Assembly (NCBI GenBank): GCA_020631735.1
Contig: CM036158.1
Location: 82,161,914-82,225,913, forward strand
Direction of reading: 5' to 3'
Length of the DNA: 64,000 nt
From: Saccharum officinarum
Lineage: Eukaryota > Streptophyta > Magnoliopsida > Poales > Poaceae
The notes beneath the pieces were generated by a model, which was given only the letters and a program-made list of their open reading frames with translations, did not search any database and had not been told where the DNA came from. A program made the translations under genes and the position numbers. Positions 31,537-45,109 of this stretch are shown here, piece after piece (the first letter of the stretch is position 1; every line of letters begins with the position of its first letter).

Positions 31537-32229
31537 AGTGAACCAGGGTATCCGGGTTCTAGAGTACAGTAATACAGTAGTGTAATACTGCATAATTAGG
31601 AGCTGACACCGAAAATAAATCTGACAGCAACGTGTGCCGGCAGGTTTGTCTCGGTGTATGCTCAGCTTATTCTGCAGAAAATCGATACAGAAGCAGCACA
31701 AGCTGACCACTTTTTGGTCAACCCACTGTGCCAATACAAGCCATTACAACATGAAAGAGAGAACAAGGGCTACAGTAGTTATACTCCGTGGGCACAGCGT
31801 GACTCTAATCCCCCTGTTTTTGGGTACTCACTCACGCAGCCGAGTCGTATACCCTGAATGTCTGATCACGTGTATAGGAGTGTTCGGAAACGGAAACGAG
31901 AAATCCGACGTAAGTCGAGTTCAGGTGCGTTGAACACGCACCTATCTTGCAGATTGCAGTTGCAGCCGGTGGTTGGTAGGGCTCATCCCGCCTTGTCGGC
32001 TGTACAAGGCCCGGTCGGGCAACTCGGCATCCGCAGGAGACAAACGTTGCTCGCTCTTTCGGTCAGGAAATAAAATACATCCGACGACGAGCCTCCAGCG
32101 ACAGTGCGGCCACGGTTTTTGCCGGTGCGTAGAACCTGTGCCATATTAGCCATATATTGACATGAACACGAGGGCGGCAAAGATTTCGTGTAAAATGACC
32201 TGAAACCATGCAGGTTGACATACTTTGAG
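31537..32229. other. Intergenic DNA, nothing recognised
   Basis: Several short overlapping ORFs with no recognisable domain. I do not call a gene. Confidence 0.4.
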
Positions 32230-32335
32230 CTGTCGGCTGGAATTATGCAAAAACACTATGGCTGAGGTGAGAGAAATACTGTTCCGGCTAAAAAACAAGC
32301 TGAATAAGACGGATTATAAGCCATGAACAGGGCAT
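32230..32335. mobile_element. hAT-like MITE remnant
   Basis: Ends ATGAACAGGGC; the reverse complement resembles the left part of the element at 502-618. The other end is unclear. Confidence 0.35.
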
Positions 32336-32521
32336 TGATCGAGTGAGAGAGAACCTAGGTTACACAACAGTGATATCAGAAAACAGATACAAATTTCACA
32401 ACAGTTTACAGCGAGACCCAAGCTCGAGAATTCGTACATCAATAGGCCACAACATTTGACGGCCACGGTGCTCTCCCTAAAACCTAGGTGAAAGGGTGCT
32501 TCTGCTGAAAGTACAACTCTG

Positions 32522-33380
<859 letters not shown>

Positions 33381-33390
33381 CTAGACCTAT

Positions 33391-33490
33391 NNNNNNNNNN
33401 NNNNNNNNNNNNNNNNNNNNNNNNNNNNNNNNNNNNNNNNNNNNNNNNNNNNNNNNNNNNNNNNNNNNNNNNNNNNNNNNNNNNNNNNNN
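33391..33490. other. Assembly gap, 100 N
   Basis: Exactly 100 Ns, a conventional unknown-size gap. It lies where the 5' LTR of Sirevirus B and the upstream CK2 beta exons should be. Confidence 0.98.
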
Positions 33491-33498
33491 AGAGCAAG

Positions 33499-35829
33499 AT
33501 GTCTAATGAGAAGGACCATCTCCCACTTTTGAGGGAGACGATTTTTCATATTGGAAAATTCGTATGGAGCATACCTCGAAGCCATAGTTTGGGTGCCTTA
33601 GAGCTGCAACCGAAGGCTTCCCCCTATAAGGGATCCCGCCAACCCAAGTGGTGACGAGGAGAAGTACGACCGGTGGAATGCAAAGGTAAAAAAAATACAC
33701 TCTACCGGGCCTAGGCAAGGATATCTTCAATCGTGTGCGTAATGCCAAAAACGCTCATGAATTGTGAGAAAACCTTTGTGCTCTCCATGAGAGAAACTAA
33801 GAGTGAGCGTGAGGAACGCTATCATATTGCTTTAAAGAAATTAATTCTTTTGAGATGCTTCCTAAAGAAAGTGTTATTGAAATGTACACTCGATTAAATA
33901 TTCTTGTAGAAGATCTTCAATGCTCTTGGACTCACTCAAATGAGTCAATCGGATATTTGCAAGGAGGATTGTGAGTGTTCTTCCCATGAGAAGTATGAGC
34001 ACATTGTCACCGTACTTCACCAAAATGATCTCTCCACCGCAACACCGACACAAGTATTGGGAAAGATCAATGCACATGAGATGTACATGCACATCACTCC
34101 GGAGAGCTCATCATCTCCAAGAAGAAAGACTTGGCCTTCAAGCTAGCCATGAAAAGAAAAAGAAGTTGGCCCAGCCATGATGATGTAAGAAAGCTCAAGT
34201 GAAAGTGATATTGATGATGCATCACTTGCACTCATGGTGACAAAGACCACCAAGATGCTAAAGAAGCTCAACAAGAGTGGCATCAAGTTCGATGGCAAGA
34301 AGAAGAAATTCTTCACAAGTATGCAAAAGGAAGCCAATATCCGAGATGGATGCTTCAATTATGGTGAACTTGGCCACTTAGCTATCAATGCCCGAAGCCT
34401 CCAAAAGACAAGTACAAAAATAAGAACAAGGGCAAGAAAGATGATTCAAGTGATGAAGAAGATGAGAAAAGAAGAACAAGCCATACAAAAGAGAAGATGG
34501 CAAGAGAAGAGAATTTTACAAGAAGAAGAAGGGAGGCAAAGCTTACATTATTGGTGATTGGCTCACCGACATTGAGTCATCATGTGAGTCCTCCGGTGAT
34601 GAGAGCGACGATGAGAAAGAGAAGGTCGCCGCATTTGTGATTGGGCCATCATCATCTTCGTCGACATCTTCATCACCACCTTCACCGCCACCTTCACCAT
34701 CATCGTCCACTTCTCACCTATGCCTTATGGTCAGGGGTGAACGAAAGGTACAAAACTATAATAGTGATGATGATGATAGTGATAGTGATGATGAATATGA
34801 TGCACCTTCTTATGATGAACTTGTAAAACTGTTGAACAAATATTCTAAAATCATAAGAAGAACTAGAAATGAAAATGATGAGCTTCAAAATGAAAATGAA
34901 TCACTCTCATCTAAGCTTGAGAATGTACATAAGACTAGTGATGAGCTCAAAGATCAAAATGAAACTATGTCTTCTACTCTCAAGGAGCTCAAAACTTCAA
35001 ACAAAGAGCTTAGAGATAAACATGATAAATTTGAGAAGAAGCATGGTAAACTCATTACTAGGCTCAACTTGCTAAAAAGATGAATATACTACATTGAAAA
35101 TCAACTATGATAGTCTTATTGTTGCTAATGAGCTTGCTCTTGAGACACATGATGCTACTAACTACGTTGTTAAGATTGATATAGCTACATCATGTGATGA
35201 TTTGATTATTGAGAACTTTGAGCAAGGCTCTTGCGGCAAAGGCAAGAATGTGGTTGAGTCCGACAACTATGATGAGTATGTCAAGCTCAAGAGTATAAAT
35301 GAGATGCTTAAGAATGAGAATAAGAAGTTGATGGCTCTTGAAAAGCAAACATCAAATGAGTCACTTATTGAAGAGAACAAAAAGCTCAAGCAAGAAAAGG
35401 AGCATCTCAAGACCGGCCTAAGCAAGTTCACAAGAGGCTAACATTTGCAAAGTGAGCTACTCATGAACACCGTCATGAAGATGGATAGAAGTGGCATTGG
35501 TTACTTGGCAAATCAAGAGAAGAAGGCTAAAGCTCAACAACAACTAAGCAAGTCAAAGCCCAAGCCAAAGAGATGTGTTGAGTGTGGACAAGAAGGTCAT
35601 TTTGCTCATGAGTGCAAAATTCCACCACCACAACCCTTGCCCAAGCATGCTAGACCCTTTGCTTTCAATGCTCATTACATGCTTAGAAAAGATTCAAGTG
35701 GAAAGATGAAAGTCATGTTCTTGGGTCCCCCTAACAAAAATAGGCCAAAGAAAATATGGGTTGCCAAGTCACTAGTTGAGAAAGTCAAGGGTCCCTCTTA
35801 AGTTTGGGTCCCTAAACAAAAGGCTTGAT
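33499..35829 (+). pseudogene. gag: Sirevirus B gag, broken
   Basis: Remnants in several frames. Near 33530 are traces of the gag start (GDDFSYWKIRME-like in one frame). A degenerate first CCHC is near 34350. A Ser/Pro run and long coiled-coil segments lie at 34637-35441. A good CCHC (CVECGQEGHFAHEC) is near 35570. Frameshifts lie between 34557 and 34637 and near 35085. Stops interrupt at 35439 and 35799; the latter sits where element A has Gln in QVWVPK. Confidence 0.85.
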
Positions 35830-35842
35830 CTCTTGTGTGTAG

Positions 35843-38800
35843 GTGAACTACAAGACCGGTGGATCTCATTGGGTGATTGATAGTGGTTGCACTCAACATA
35901 TGACCGGTGATCCTCGTATGTTTACCTCACTTGAAGAGAATGGGGTATGTCAAGAGAAGATCACATTTGTGGACAATTCAAAGAGCAAAGTCAAGGGTAT
36001 AGGCAAGATTGTAATATCAAATGATCACTCTCTTTCAAATGTGCTCTATGTTGCTTCATTGAGTTTCAACTTACTATCCGTTGGGCAACTTTGTTACCTT
36101 GGCTACAAATGCTTGTTCACTCCTAATGAAGTGGTAGTTACAAAGATAGATAACAAGCAAATGATTTTCAAAGGCTTTAGATACAATAATCTTTATCTTG
36201 TTGATTTCACCTCCGAAGATGCAAACTTGATGACATGTTTGTTCACCAAAACTACACTTGGATGGCTTTGGCATAGGAGACTTGCTCATATTGGAATGAA
36301 ATCTCTCAACAAGCTATTGAAGAAAGAATTAGTGAGAGGTTTAAAGAATGTAAAGTTTAAAAAGGACAAACCTTATAGTGCATGTCAAGCTAGCAAACAA
36401 GTTGCAAATACTCATCCAACCAAAGCTTACATGTCAACATCAAGAGTATTAGAACTTTTTCACATGGATTTGTTTGGTCCTACAACTTACAAGAGCTTGG
36501 GTGGAAATCTCTATTGCCTAGTGATTGTAGATGACTACTCAAGATACACTTGGACTTTCTTCCTTCATGACAAATCCGAAGTGGCAAATTGCTTCAAAAA
36601 GTTTGCAAAGAGAGCTCAAAATGAATTTGAAGTCAAGATAAAGAAGATTAGAAGTGACAATGGCAAAGAGTTTGACAACACAAACATTGAAGCTTATTGT
36701 GATGAAATTAGAATCAAGCATGAAGTTTCATCAACCTACACTCCTCAACAAAATGGTGTAGTTGAGAGAAAGAACCGGACTTTGATCACCCTTGCAAGAA
36801 CAATGCTAGATGAGTACAACACACCGGAGAAATTGTGGGCCAAGGCAATCAACACCGCATGCTATGGTTCAAATCGCCTCTTCCTACAAAAGTTCCTTGG
36901 CAAGACCTCCTATGAGTTTCTAAATGGGAAGAAGCCGGACGTCTCATTCTTCCGGGTGTTTGGTTGTAAATGCTACATCTACAAGAAGCATCAACACCTA
37001 GGGAAGTTTCAAAGACGTTGTGATATTGGTTTTCTTGTTGGTTACTCATCAAAGTCCAAAGCATATAGAGTATTTAACCATACCACCGGTTTGGTTGAAG
37101 AAACATATGATGTGGAATTTGATGAATCTAACGGCTCTCAAGGAGCAATTGAGAATTGTGATGATGTAGGTGATGAACCATTGAGAGAGGCAATGAAGAA
37201 CATGCCGGTGGGAGACATCAAGCCTAAAGATGATGAAGACGATGTACAAATTGTCAATCCACCATCTTCATCACATGTGCCTCAAGATGATGATAAGAAT
37301 GAGAGAGTTGAAAATAAAGATACTCATGTCTCTCATGAACAAGCCAAGGCACAAGCTCAAGATGTTGATGCTCCCCAACCCTCTCCTCAAGTGGTTGATA
37401 GAAGAAACTCACCTTTACTTCAAGCACATCCACAAGATCTCATCATAGGGAGTCCTACAAAGGGTGTAATGACTCGATCTCAAAAGCTTACTTCTTTTGT
37501 TGAACATCACTCTTTTGTCTCTTGTCTTGAACCTAAGAATGTAGAAGAAGCTCTTCAAGATCCAGATTGGGTGAATGCTATGCATGAAGAATTGAACAAC
37601 TTCGCCCGCAATCAAGTTTGGACACTTGAAGAGCATCCAAAAAGTACAAGAGTCATTGGAACTAAGTGGGTGTTCCGCAACAAGCAAGATGATCAAGGCG
37701 TAGTAGTGAGGAACAAGGCAAGACTAGTTGCAAAGGGGTTCTCTCAAGTTGAAGGTCTTGATTTTGGAGAGACCTTTGCACCCGTTGCAAGACTTGAAGC
37801 CATTCGTATCCTTCTTGCATATGCATCACATCATGAAATGAAACTATATCAAATGGATGTGAAAAGTGCATTTTTAAATGGCTTTATAAATGAACTAGTC
37901 TATGTTGAACAACCTCCTGGGTTTGAAGACCCTAAATATCCTAATCATGTTTATAGGTTGTTCAAGGCGCTATATGGGCTCAAGCAAGCCCCTAGAGCGT
38001 GGTATGAGCGCCTCCGGGACTTCCTCATTGAGAAGGGCTTTACTATTGGGAAGGTTGACACCACACTATTCACCAAGAAGCTTAATGGAGAGATCTTCAT
38101 TTGTCAAATCTATGTTGATGATATCATCTTCGGGTCAACAAATGAAGATTATTGCAAAGAATTTGGTGAATTGATGTCGAAGGAGTTCGAGATGTCAATG
38201 ATTGGTGAGCTAACATTCTTCCTTGGTTTTCAAGTCAAGCAAATGAGAGAAGGGATTTTTATCTCTCAAGAAAAGTATACTAAGGATCTTCTCAAAAGAT
38301 TCAAGATGGAAGAGTGTAAGCCAATCAAGACCCCAATGCCATCTAATGGACATCTCGACCTAGACGAGGGAGGTAAACCAATTGATCAAACTCTCTACCG
38401 TTCTATGATTGGTAGCTTGTTGTACCTTACCACATCTAGGCCCGATATCATGTTTAGTGTGTGCATGTGTGCTCGCTTTCAAGCGTGCCCTAAAGAACCT
38501 CACCTAAGTGTCATAAAAAGAATTTTAAGATATCTTAAGTACACCCCAAGCATCGGTCTTTGGTACCCCAAAGGAGCTAGATTCCAACTAGTTGGCTATT
38601 CCGATTCGGATTATGCCGGTTACAAAATTGATAGAAAAAGCACATCTGGAGGATGCCATTTGCTTGGGAGGTCCTTAGTATCTTGGTCATCTAAGAAGCA
38701 AAATAGTGTGGCTTTGTCCACCGCCGAGGCGGAATACATTGCCACGGGGGCTTGTTGTGCATAAATTTTATACATGAAACAAACCCTCCAAGACTATGGA

Positions 38801-39067
38801 GTTGTTCTTGAAAAGGTGCCGCTTTTATGTGACAATGAAAGTGCCGTTAAAATTGCTAATAATCCGGTACAACACTCATGCACCAAGCACATTGATATCC
38901 GCCACCACTTTCTAAGAGATCATGTTGCTAAAAATGATATATCACTAGAAGGTGTAAGAAGTGAAAATCAATTAGCGGATATATTCACTAAACCTTTAGA
39001 TGAGGCTACCTTTTGTAGGTTGAGAAGTGAACTAAATGTGCTTGATTCTAGTAACTTTAAAAAATGA
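35843..39067 (+). pseudogene. pol: Sirevirus B pol, one internal stop
   Basis: A single frame with all domains: protease ([11 protein letters not shown]), GAG-pre-integrase, integrase (HMDLFGP, SDNGKEF), RT ([21 protein letters not shown]) and RNase H ([19 protein letters not shown]). One TAA at 38762-38764 interrupts RNase H at a position where element A encodes Gln (CAA); the rest of the domain follows to 39067. As in A, the frame opens immediately after a TAG (35840-35842) with no ATG. Confidence 0.92.
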
Positions 39068-40654
39068 GCTTGTGTTATCCCTTGCATTGCATTGTATTAC
39101 ATGTCACGTTTAATTTCCCGCAATGCATCTAGAACTTGTCTAACAGGTTTACGATAACCCTCCTTTGGAGGAGTGAAGAAGCCTAACCGTGGATCAAACT
39201 TGACAAGCAACCTAGTCTTCCTTTCTCGCTTTACATTGCATATGCATGGTTGTTGTTTTGTCGTTTCTTTTCGGTTTAGCTTTGAGTAACCTCTGTGTTC
39301 GTCCATGAATAGAGAGAGCATTTGAAGCTCACAAGGGTTCATAAACCCTATTGCATGGCCATACGTTACTCCTCGGGTGTTTATTGCGTATTTTCTTAAA
39401 AAACAATACTAGCCTAAGGCAAAATACTTTGAAAAACATGAGGGTTTGAGTGAGGTCACTCATATTAGGTTCTAATTGGTGTTTATTTGAGTCTCTTTGA
39501 ATTGGAACTTGATTGGGAGAAGTCGCGTCGAAGATCGGATTGAATAAAGGCGTTTAACAGCGACCGGACGCTGGACCGGACGCTGCATCGGACACGGTGC
39601 TGCTTCACCACTGCGTCCGGTCCCGGCGACCACCAGCGCGTCTGGTCATCCCGAAGAACTTCTCTAGGATCTGTGACCAGACGCTGCACCGGACGCGACG
39701 TTGCTGACCACTGCGTCCGGTCCCGGCCACCAGCACCGCGTCCGGTCATGCGCTTGAGTTTCCCGGGCAATCTATGACCGGACTCTGTCAGCGTCCGATC
39801 ATGCCTAACCGGACACGTCCGGTCGTTCCAGGAGCTTACTAGAGTCTGACCGGACGCTGCCTTACCACGTCCGGTCATGCGACCACAGCGTCAGGTCATC
39901 GCGCGAAAAGCAGATCTCAGCCTTTTTAACCGTTCATTCAGATTTCATTTCACTTCCTTCTCAATCGACTGCCGCTCCCTAATCTAGCCACCACCACGCC
40001 GTAATCTCGCCACCGCCGCCGCAGCCGAGCCGCTGCGCCACCGCATCTGCGCTCGTGAGCTCGTTGTTCCGTGCGCCGCCGCCGCGTGCCCGCGCTCGCT
40101 GTCCCACGCACCGCCACCGCCGTGTGCCCACGTTCGCTGCTCACGCGCCGCCGCAGCCGCCGCTCTGCCTCGCACGCACCACCGAAGTCCGCGCTCGCTG
40201 CTCCTGCCGGAGTCTTCCTCCCTCCCACAGAGACCTAACCCTAGTCTTGCAAAAATCATTCTTCGTCGAGGGGTCTTCGCGTGTTTCCGTCTCCACGAGC
40301 GTCTCCATCTCCACAAGGGTTTTGATCATCGTTTCCGGGTAACCCTAGCGCGTCGAGATCATCTTCCGTTCATCGGAATCTCGCTCATCCGAGGTAGCTA
40401 TCACGGTCTATTCACATCTTATCTAATATGCTTGCTTTCATTAGGATCTCACTCATCTATTAGATAATATATGTTGCTTATAGTAGATCTATCTATTCTA
40501 TCCTTTCAGTGCGTCCTATCGGTGCTTTGTGTGTCAGGTGATCAGCTGTGAATCCGAGGCCAAGCCTGCGGATATAGATTGAGGCCAAGCCTCACGAGTG
40601 TTAGTACACCTTCTGTCACTATCCAGGTTTTCTCAGTCGCAGCATTTTGTCAGT
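39068..40654 (+). other. Leader region between pol and env-like ORF
   Basis: Starts AT-rich. A block of GACCGGACGCT / GCGTCCGGTC repeats (39560-39900) follows, then TTTTTAACCGTTCATTC, a C/T- and GCC-rich stretch and a GTAACCCTAG donor-like site near 40339. It looks like a promoter plus 5' UTR rather than coding DNA. Confidence 0.6.
39560..39900. repeat. Internal CCGGACGC repeat cluster of Sirevirus B
   Basis: About a dozen copies of (A/G)CCGGACGC or GCGTCCGGT with partial decay. Related to the LTR clusters at 4190-4586 and 43925-44262. Confidence 0.8.
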
Positions 40655-43066
40655 ATGGTTCGCTGCAAGAATGCTAGTGGTGCACCTAGTGACGGGGACG
40701 AAAGTCCTCCCAGGAGGACAGAGGTGGCTCGTGGCAAGCGAGTAAATATAGCCGCCAAGAAGAGAAAGAGGACACTCACATAGGCAGAGATGGCTCAGGC
40801 AGTTGCAGATGTAGCAGAGCTAGCAGAGAGAGGTGGCAGGAGTAGTGGGATTCGTATTGGCGAGCGTCGCTTTCACCTTGAAGGTCGACAACTCGGTACT
40901 GAGGCCACAAAAGAGACCGTGGATGCACCTGCAGAGCAGCCCACAGAGGATCCAGAGGAGACAGAGGAGCAGACAGTTCACTCTCCACAGCATCGTCGCT
41001 CAGGACGTACGCGAGCTCAGGCGACTCCCAGGCCAGAGGGCCAGCGTCGTGGAGGTCGTCCACCTCCCAGGGCTCGAGGTCACCCCCCGGTTGAGCACTT
41101 TGACCTCAGGGGAGCTACAACTAGATAGGTACAGGCACTTAGGTTTGTTGAGGTTACTCGGTGGTTCCCACCTCAGCGGGATCCCCGGGCGTCAGAGGGC
41201 TTCTACACACCTCTGCACGAGGACTTCTACAGAGCCTATGTTGACAGCGGGATTGCATTCAGACCACAGAGAGTCTGTCGACTGGAGGCTTTAGTTGAGG
41301 TGGTTGGTGAGCAGCTCCATCCGCACCTATCCTTTCTATCTGGCTTGTCAGATCTTCTTGGACAGACTGGAGCCTACTGCGTGACTTGGGTTAGAGAGTT
41401 CTATTCTTCACTTTGGATTGACCCGGCACATGAGTTTATACACTTCGCATTCCGAGGCCGTGACCGCAGACTGTACAGCACCAGGGTACGGGAGATTCTT
41501 AGACTCCCAGCTTCAGAGACGAAGATACACCAGCTGTGCTTTGGACAGACCGCACCTCCCCGATGTCCTCATGGAGGGACAGTGCCACCTATAGACATGA
41601 TCAGACCCTGCTTCCATGAGCTGTTTGGCGAGGGGTCTAGACGTACACCTGCCAGCCTGACACCCCTAGCTAGAGTGCTCGATGCTATTGTGAGGCGGAC
41701 ACTACTTCCGAGGCTGGGATACAGAGAGGGATTGACTCGCATGCAGTTATAGGTGGTACATCACCTCATCTCATAGACACCATTCGATATTTGGGATCTG
41801 ATGCTATGTGAGATGGAGGATACTTTGGTAGAGGGATTCAAGGGTCATCGGCAGCTACCTTATGCTCATTGGATATGCTTTATTATCAGATCTGCGTGTG
41901 ACCTGCCTGCACAGATTAGAGCTGAGATATCTGATACTACTACAACTTTTCTAGAGTATGATATTCGATAGCTGTGGGCATCAGTGACCAGAGAGCAGGC
42001 ACCTGGCCCAGGACAGCGTCAGAGGCCAGAGGTTCCAGAGACAGCTGCTGAGCAGGACGAGACCGTTGAGGGTCTTGCTGAGGCCGAGCTAGCAGATCTT
42101 GATGCTCAGCCAGCTGATCCAGTTGAGGATGTTGCTACTGACAGCACAGATGAGGATTATCAGCCCATCTCCTGGTACTGCTCTCCTCGGCCTCACGACC
42201 ATGAGGCCGGTAGTTCAGGCTCAGTCTCCCGCTCAGACCCAGCCATGGTGGCTATACTAGAGAGGCTGACCCAGGCCTAGGAGAGACAGGAGGTTCAGAT
42301 GCAGAGACAGGCTCAGGACACAGTTGCCGCATTTGCTCAGATTCAGGCTCGTCAGGACGAGTTCCAGAGGCAGCAGCTAGAGTTTCGGAGGCAGCAGTTT
42401 GAGATGCAGAGGCAGCAGGCAGCCACCCAGCAGCAGTATCTAGAGCTCCTGTGACACCTTGTCACTGTTGGGGTACCTCCATCACCGTCTGTTCTGACTC
42501 CAGCACTACAGTCTAGTGGACCTCAGAGTCAGGGACAACCGAGCTTTCAGTTCACCTCTCCTCAGCAGTAGATTTCTTAGACATTTCAGTCCCCGAGCTA
42601 CACTCCTATTCAGACGGGGTTCACTCCACCAGCTCAGCCTAGACCTCACCTCCTCTCAGGCACTCCTTTCACTGACTTGAGTGCCACCTACAGTGAGCTG
42701 ACTGGACAGCCGACACCCTCGTACACCACTGTTGAGACTACTACAGGGATGTCAGCTTTAGAGACTATTTTTCCTCCAGTGTCAGGGGTCGTGACTACAG
42801 AGACTGTGCCATCGTTAGTTGCATCGACAGATCCTCCTACTCTTGGTATCTTTTAGGCTCAGGCGACAGTGACTGCTCCTATTATTGTTACTACACCTTC
42901 AGTTCCTGCACCTGCTCTACAGACCCAAACCGCTTTACTGCCACGTCTATCTACAGAGGGTCAGCCTGACAGTTCAGAGTCTGAGGAAGATACTTCACAG
43001 TTCGTGATCACTCCACGCTCCTCGGCACCTGACATGACATCTTCTGTTCCCCCGTCGGATCCTTAG
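40655..43066 (+). pseudogene. Sirevirus env-like ORF, ten internal stops
   Basis: One frame of about 800 codons starting MVRCKNASGAPSDGDESPPR, with no frameshift. Stops: TAG at 40781, 41126, 41750, 41774, 41969, 42278, 42569, 42578 and 42854, and TGA at 42452. Parts in order: a basic KKRKR segment, an acidic/Gln-rich stretch, a globular region (41130-41960, with CVTWVREFYSSLWIDPAHEF), a Gln-rich coiled coil (42280-42450) and a Ser/Thr/Pro-rich C-terminal region. Position after pol plus the coiled coil fits the env-like ORF of Sireviruses. I see no clear signal peptide. Function in plants is unproven. Confidence 0.75.
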
Positions 43067-43485
43067 ATTAGTTTTTAGCGTTTGATGCCAAAGGGAGAGA
43101 GAGAGTAGATTCAGGGGGAGTGTTGATAGAGGGTTTCGTTTTTTTCCTTGTGTGCTACTTTCATGCATCATGTTTATTTTCTCGCCCTGCATTTTGTGAC
43201 TATGATTTTGTGAGACTTTATGTTATATCATGTCACTTAATTGTGTTTAGCTCATAAGGTTGTGCTTCTGTGCCTTACTCCGATTACGTATGAGCTATGT
43301 TTTATGTGTACTAACTCTTTATGTTTTATCTTATGAGTACACTTAGTTGGCTTGGAACACATAAGCAATTCCTAACCCCTTGTGCTTACAGCTTTATGCT
43401 TATGTGAACCAAGCATGTTCAAAAACCTCAACTCTAATATCTTCTGAATCTAAGTGTTGTCATCAATCACCAAAAAGGGGGAGAT
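43067..43485 (+). other. 3' untranslated region with purine tracts, Sirevirus B
   Basis: Contains AAAGGGAGAGAGAGAG and TTCAGGGGGAGTGTT (extra purine tracts) and ends with the main tract AAAAAGGGGGAGAT against the LTR. Confidence 0.8.
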
Positions 43486-43924
43486 TGAAAGCATCTAGGC
43501 CCCAGTGTTGGTTTCGGCAATTGATGACAACACATTATTACCATGACTAACGTGTGTTTTGCAGAAACTGTGATAAGTTAGGTCATGGAGTTGATAACTG
43601 CTTTGGGCACTATGGTATTCATGTCCCTTGATGGAAATCGTTTCGGTTTTCAAAGGATCAATGACAAGATTAAGGATGATTAGTTCCAGATGTCAAGGGT
43701 TTGAGTTACATCCGGAATAGTCGTTAGGATCTTTGTTTCTTCCTTTGACCATACTATAAAGGGGGGCATGAGCGAGTAGCTTGACCTAGGTGAGTCTTTT
43801 GTTTAGGTGTGGTGCACACTTGTCAAATTTAGCACTAGGTAGCTCATGAAATGTTCAAGGTTTAGTTGGAAGCAACTTGGTTCAAGTTGCGTCGCGTTTC
43901 GAAGTCGTTTGAGCAGTTTACCCT

Positions 43925-44262
43925 TGATCGGACGCGGTTTCTGTTACGACCGGACGCGTCCGGTCAGTACTAATAAGTCACTGCGTCGTTAATTGTTGAC
44001 CGGACGCGGTCCCTGAGAGGACCGGACGCGGTGATCAGTCTGACACGTGTTTCAGAGGGTAACAGTATAATCGGACGCGACTGTGAAGTGATCGGACGCG
44101 TCCGGTCATGTTCCAGTAAGGTTCTTGCATGATCGGACGCGTCCGGTCATCCCTAACCGGCGCGTCCGGTCACTCAGCGCTGACTTTCGGTTTTCGACCG
44201 TTACACTCGACCGGCGCGTCCAGTCATGACGACCAGCGTGTCCGGTCAGTATGAGTTTTGCT
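43925..44262. repeat. CCGGACGCG palindrome cluster, LTR of B
   Basis: Roughly ten copies of (A/G)(C/T)CGGACGCG or its complement, three as CGGACGCGTCCGGTCA palindromes. Several are decayed to CCGGCGCG or TCGGACGCG. Lies just upstream of the TATA box. Confidence 0.85.
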
Positions 44263-44298
44263 GATCTGACAGGTAACGGTTGGATTTGTCTGAGGGGT

Positions 44299-44307
44299 GT
44301 ATAAATA
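44299..44307 (+). promoter_or_regulatory. TATA box in LTR of Sirevirus B
   Basis: TATAAATAC, about 40 bases after the palindrome cluster. Confidence 0.7.
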
Positions 44308-45109
44308 CATCCCTCCACCTCTTTTAGAGGTCTCTTGCTTATTTGTTCAGCTGAGAAACACCTTTGAAGTGCAAGGGAGTGCAAGATCCCTAGTGAGGAT
44401 AGTGATTTGAGAATCAAAGTTTAAGATTCCTCACTAGTGACTAGAGAGTAGTAAGTGTGCATCCATTTTCTTATTAGGCTTGTTGTGGTCAAGTGAGAGT
44501 TCTACCTTGTTACTCTTGGTGATCGCCATCACCTAGACGGTTTGGTGGTGATTGGGAGTTTGGTGGTCATCCGGCGAGCTTGTGGGTGACCCAACTCATG
44601 GTGTGAGCGGTTTTGGGTGATTCACCGCGACGGAGTGTCGAAGAATCAACCCGTAGAGAGCACTTGATCCTTGCGCGGATCAAGGAGGAGCTACACCCTT
44701 GCGCGGGTGCTGCAACGAGGACTAGTGGGGAGTGGCGACTCTCCGATACCTCGGGAAAACATCGCCGTGTTCCTAACCCTTACTTTCAAGCATTTACTTT
44801 CGTGCATTACTTTCATTGCTTATTTACTTTCCTAGAATTGCCATGCTAGACTAGGATTGGAACTTAGGGTGCAAAACTTTTATCGGTAGAATCACAAGGA
44901 ACACTAGTAGGCACAAGGGGTGAAGTTTGGCTTGTAGGATTTAATTCTTACAATTAATTTTTAGAGAAGCCCAATTCACCCCCCTCTTGGGCATCTTTAT
45001 CCTTTCACGTATTAAGAATTCAAATCTAATATTACATTTAAAAATATTTGATAAACACATGTGTGTCTCAAGGAATATTTGCTAGTTACCCTGAGTCCTC
45101 CATATATAT

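Larger units (their letters stand above)
33491..45007 (+). mobile_element. Sirevirus-type Copia retrotransposon B, decayed, with env-like region
   Basis: Plus-strand element: broken gag, broken pol, a long internal leader with CCGGACGCT-type repeats, an env-like frame full of stops, purine tracts and a 3' LTR. The 5' LTR and primer site are missing at the N gap. Gag-pol layout and domains match element A, but its LTR and extra ORF show a different Sirevirus family. The right flank is CGTAT; the matching left duplication cannot be seen. Confidence 0.9.
43486..45007 (+). repeat. 3' LTR of Sirevirus B
   Basis: 1522 bp, TGAAAGCATC...CTTTCA. Has the palindrome cluster (43925-44262), a TATA box (TGTATAAATAC near 44299) and a downstream leader. 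Confidence 0.88.
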
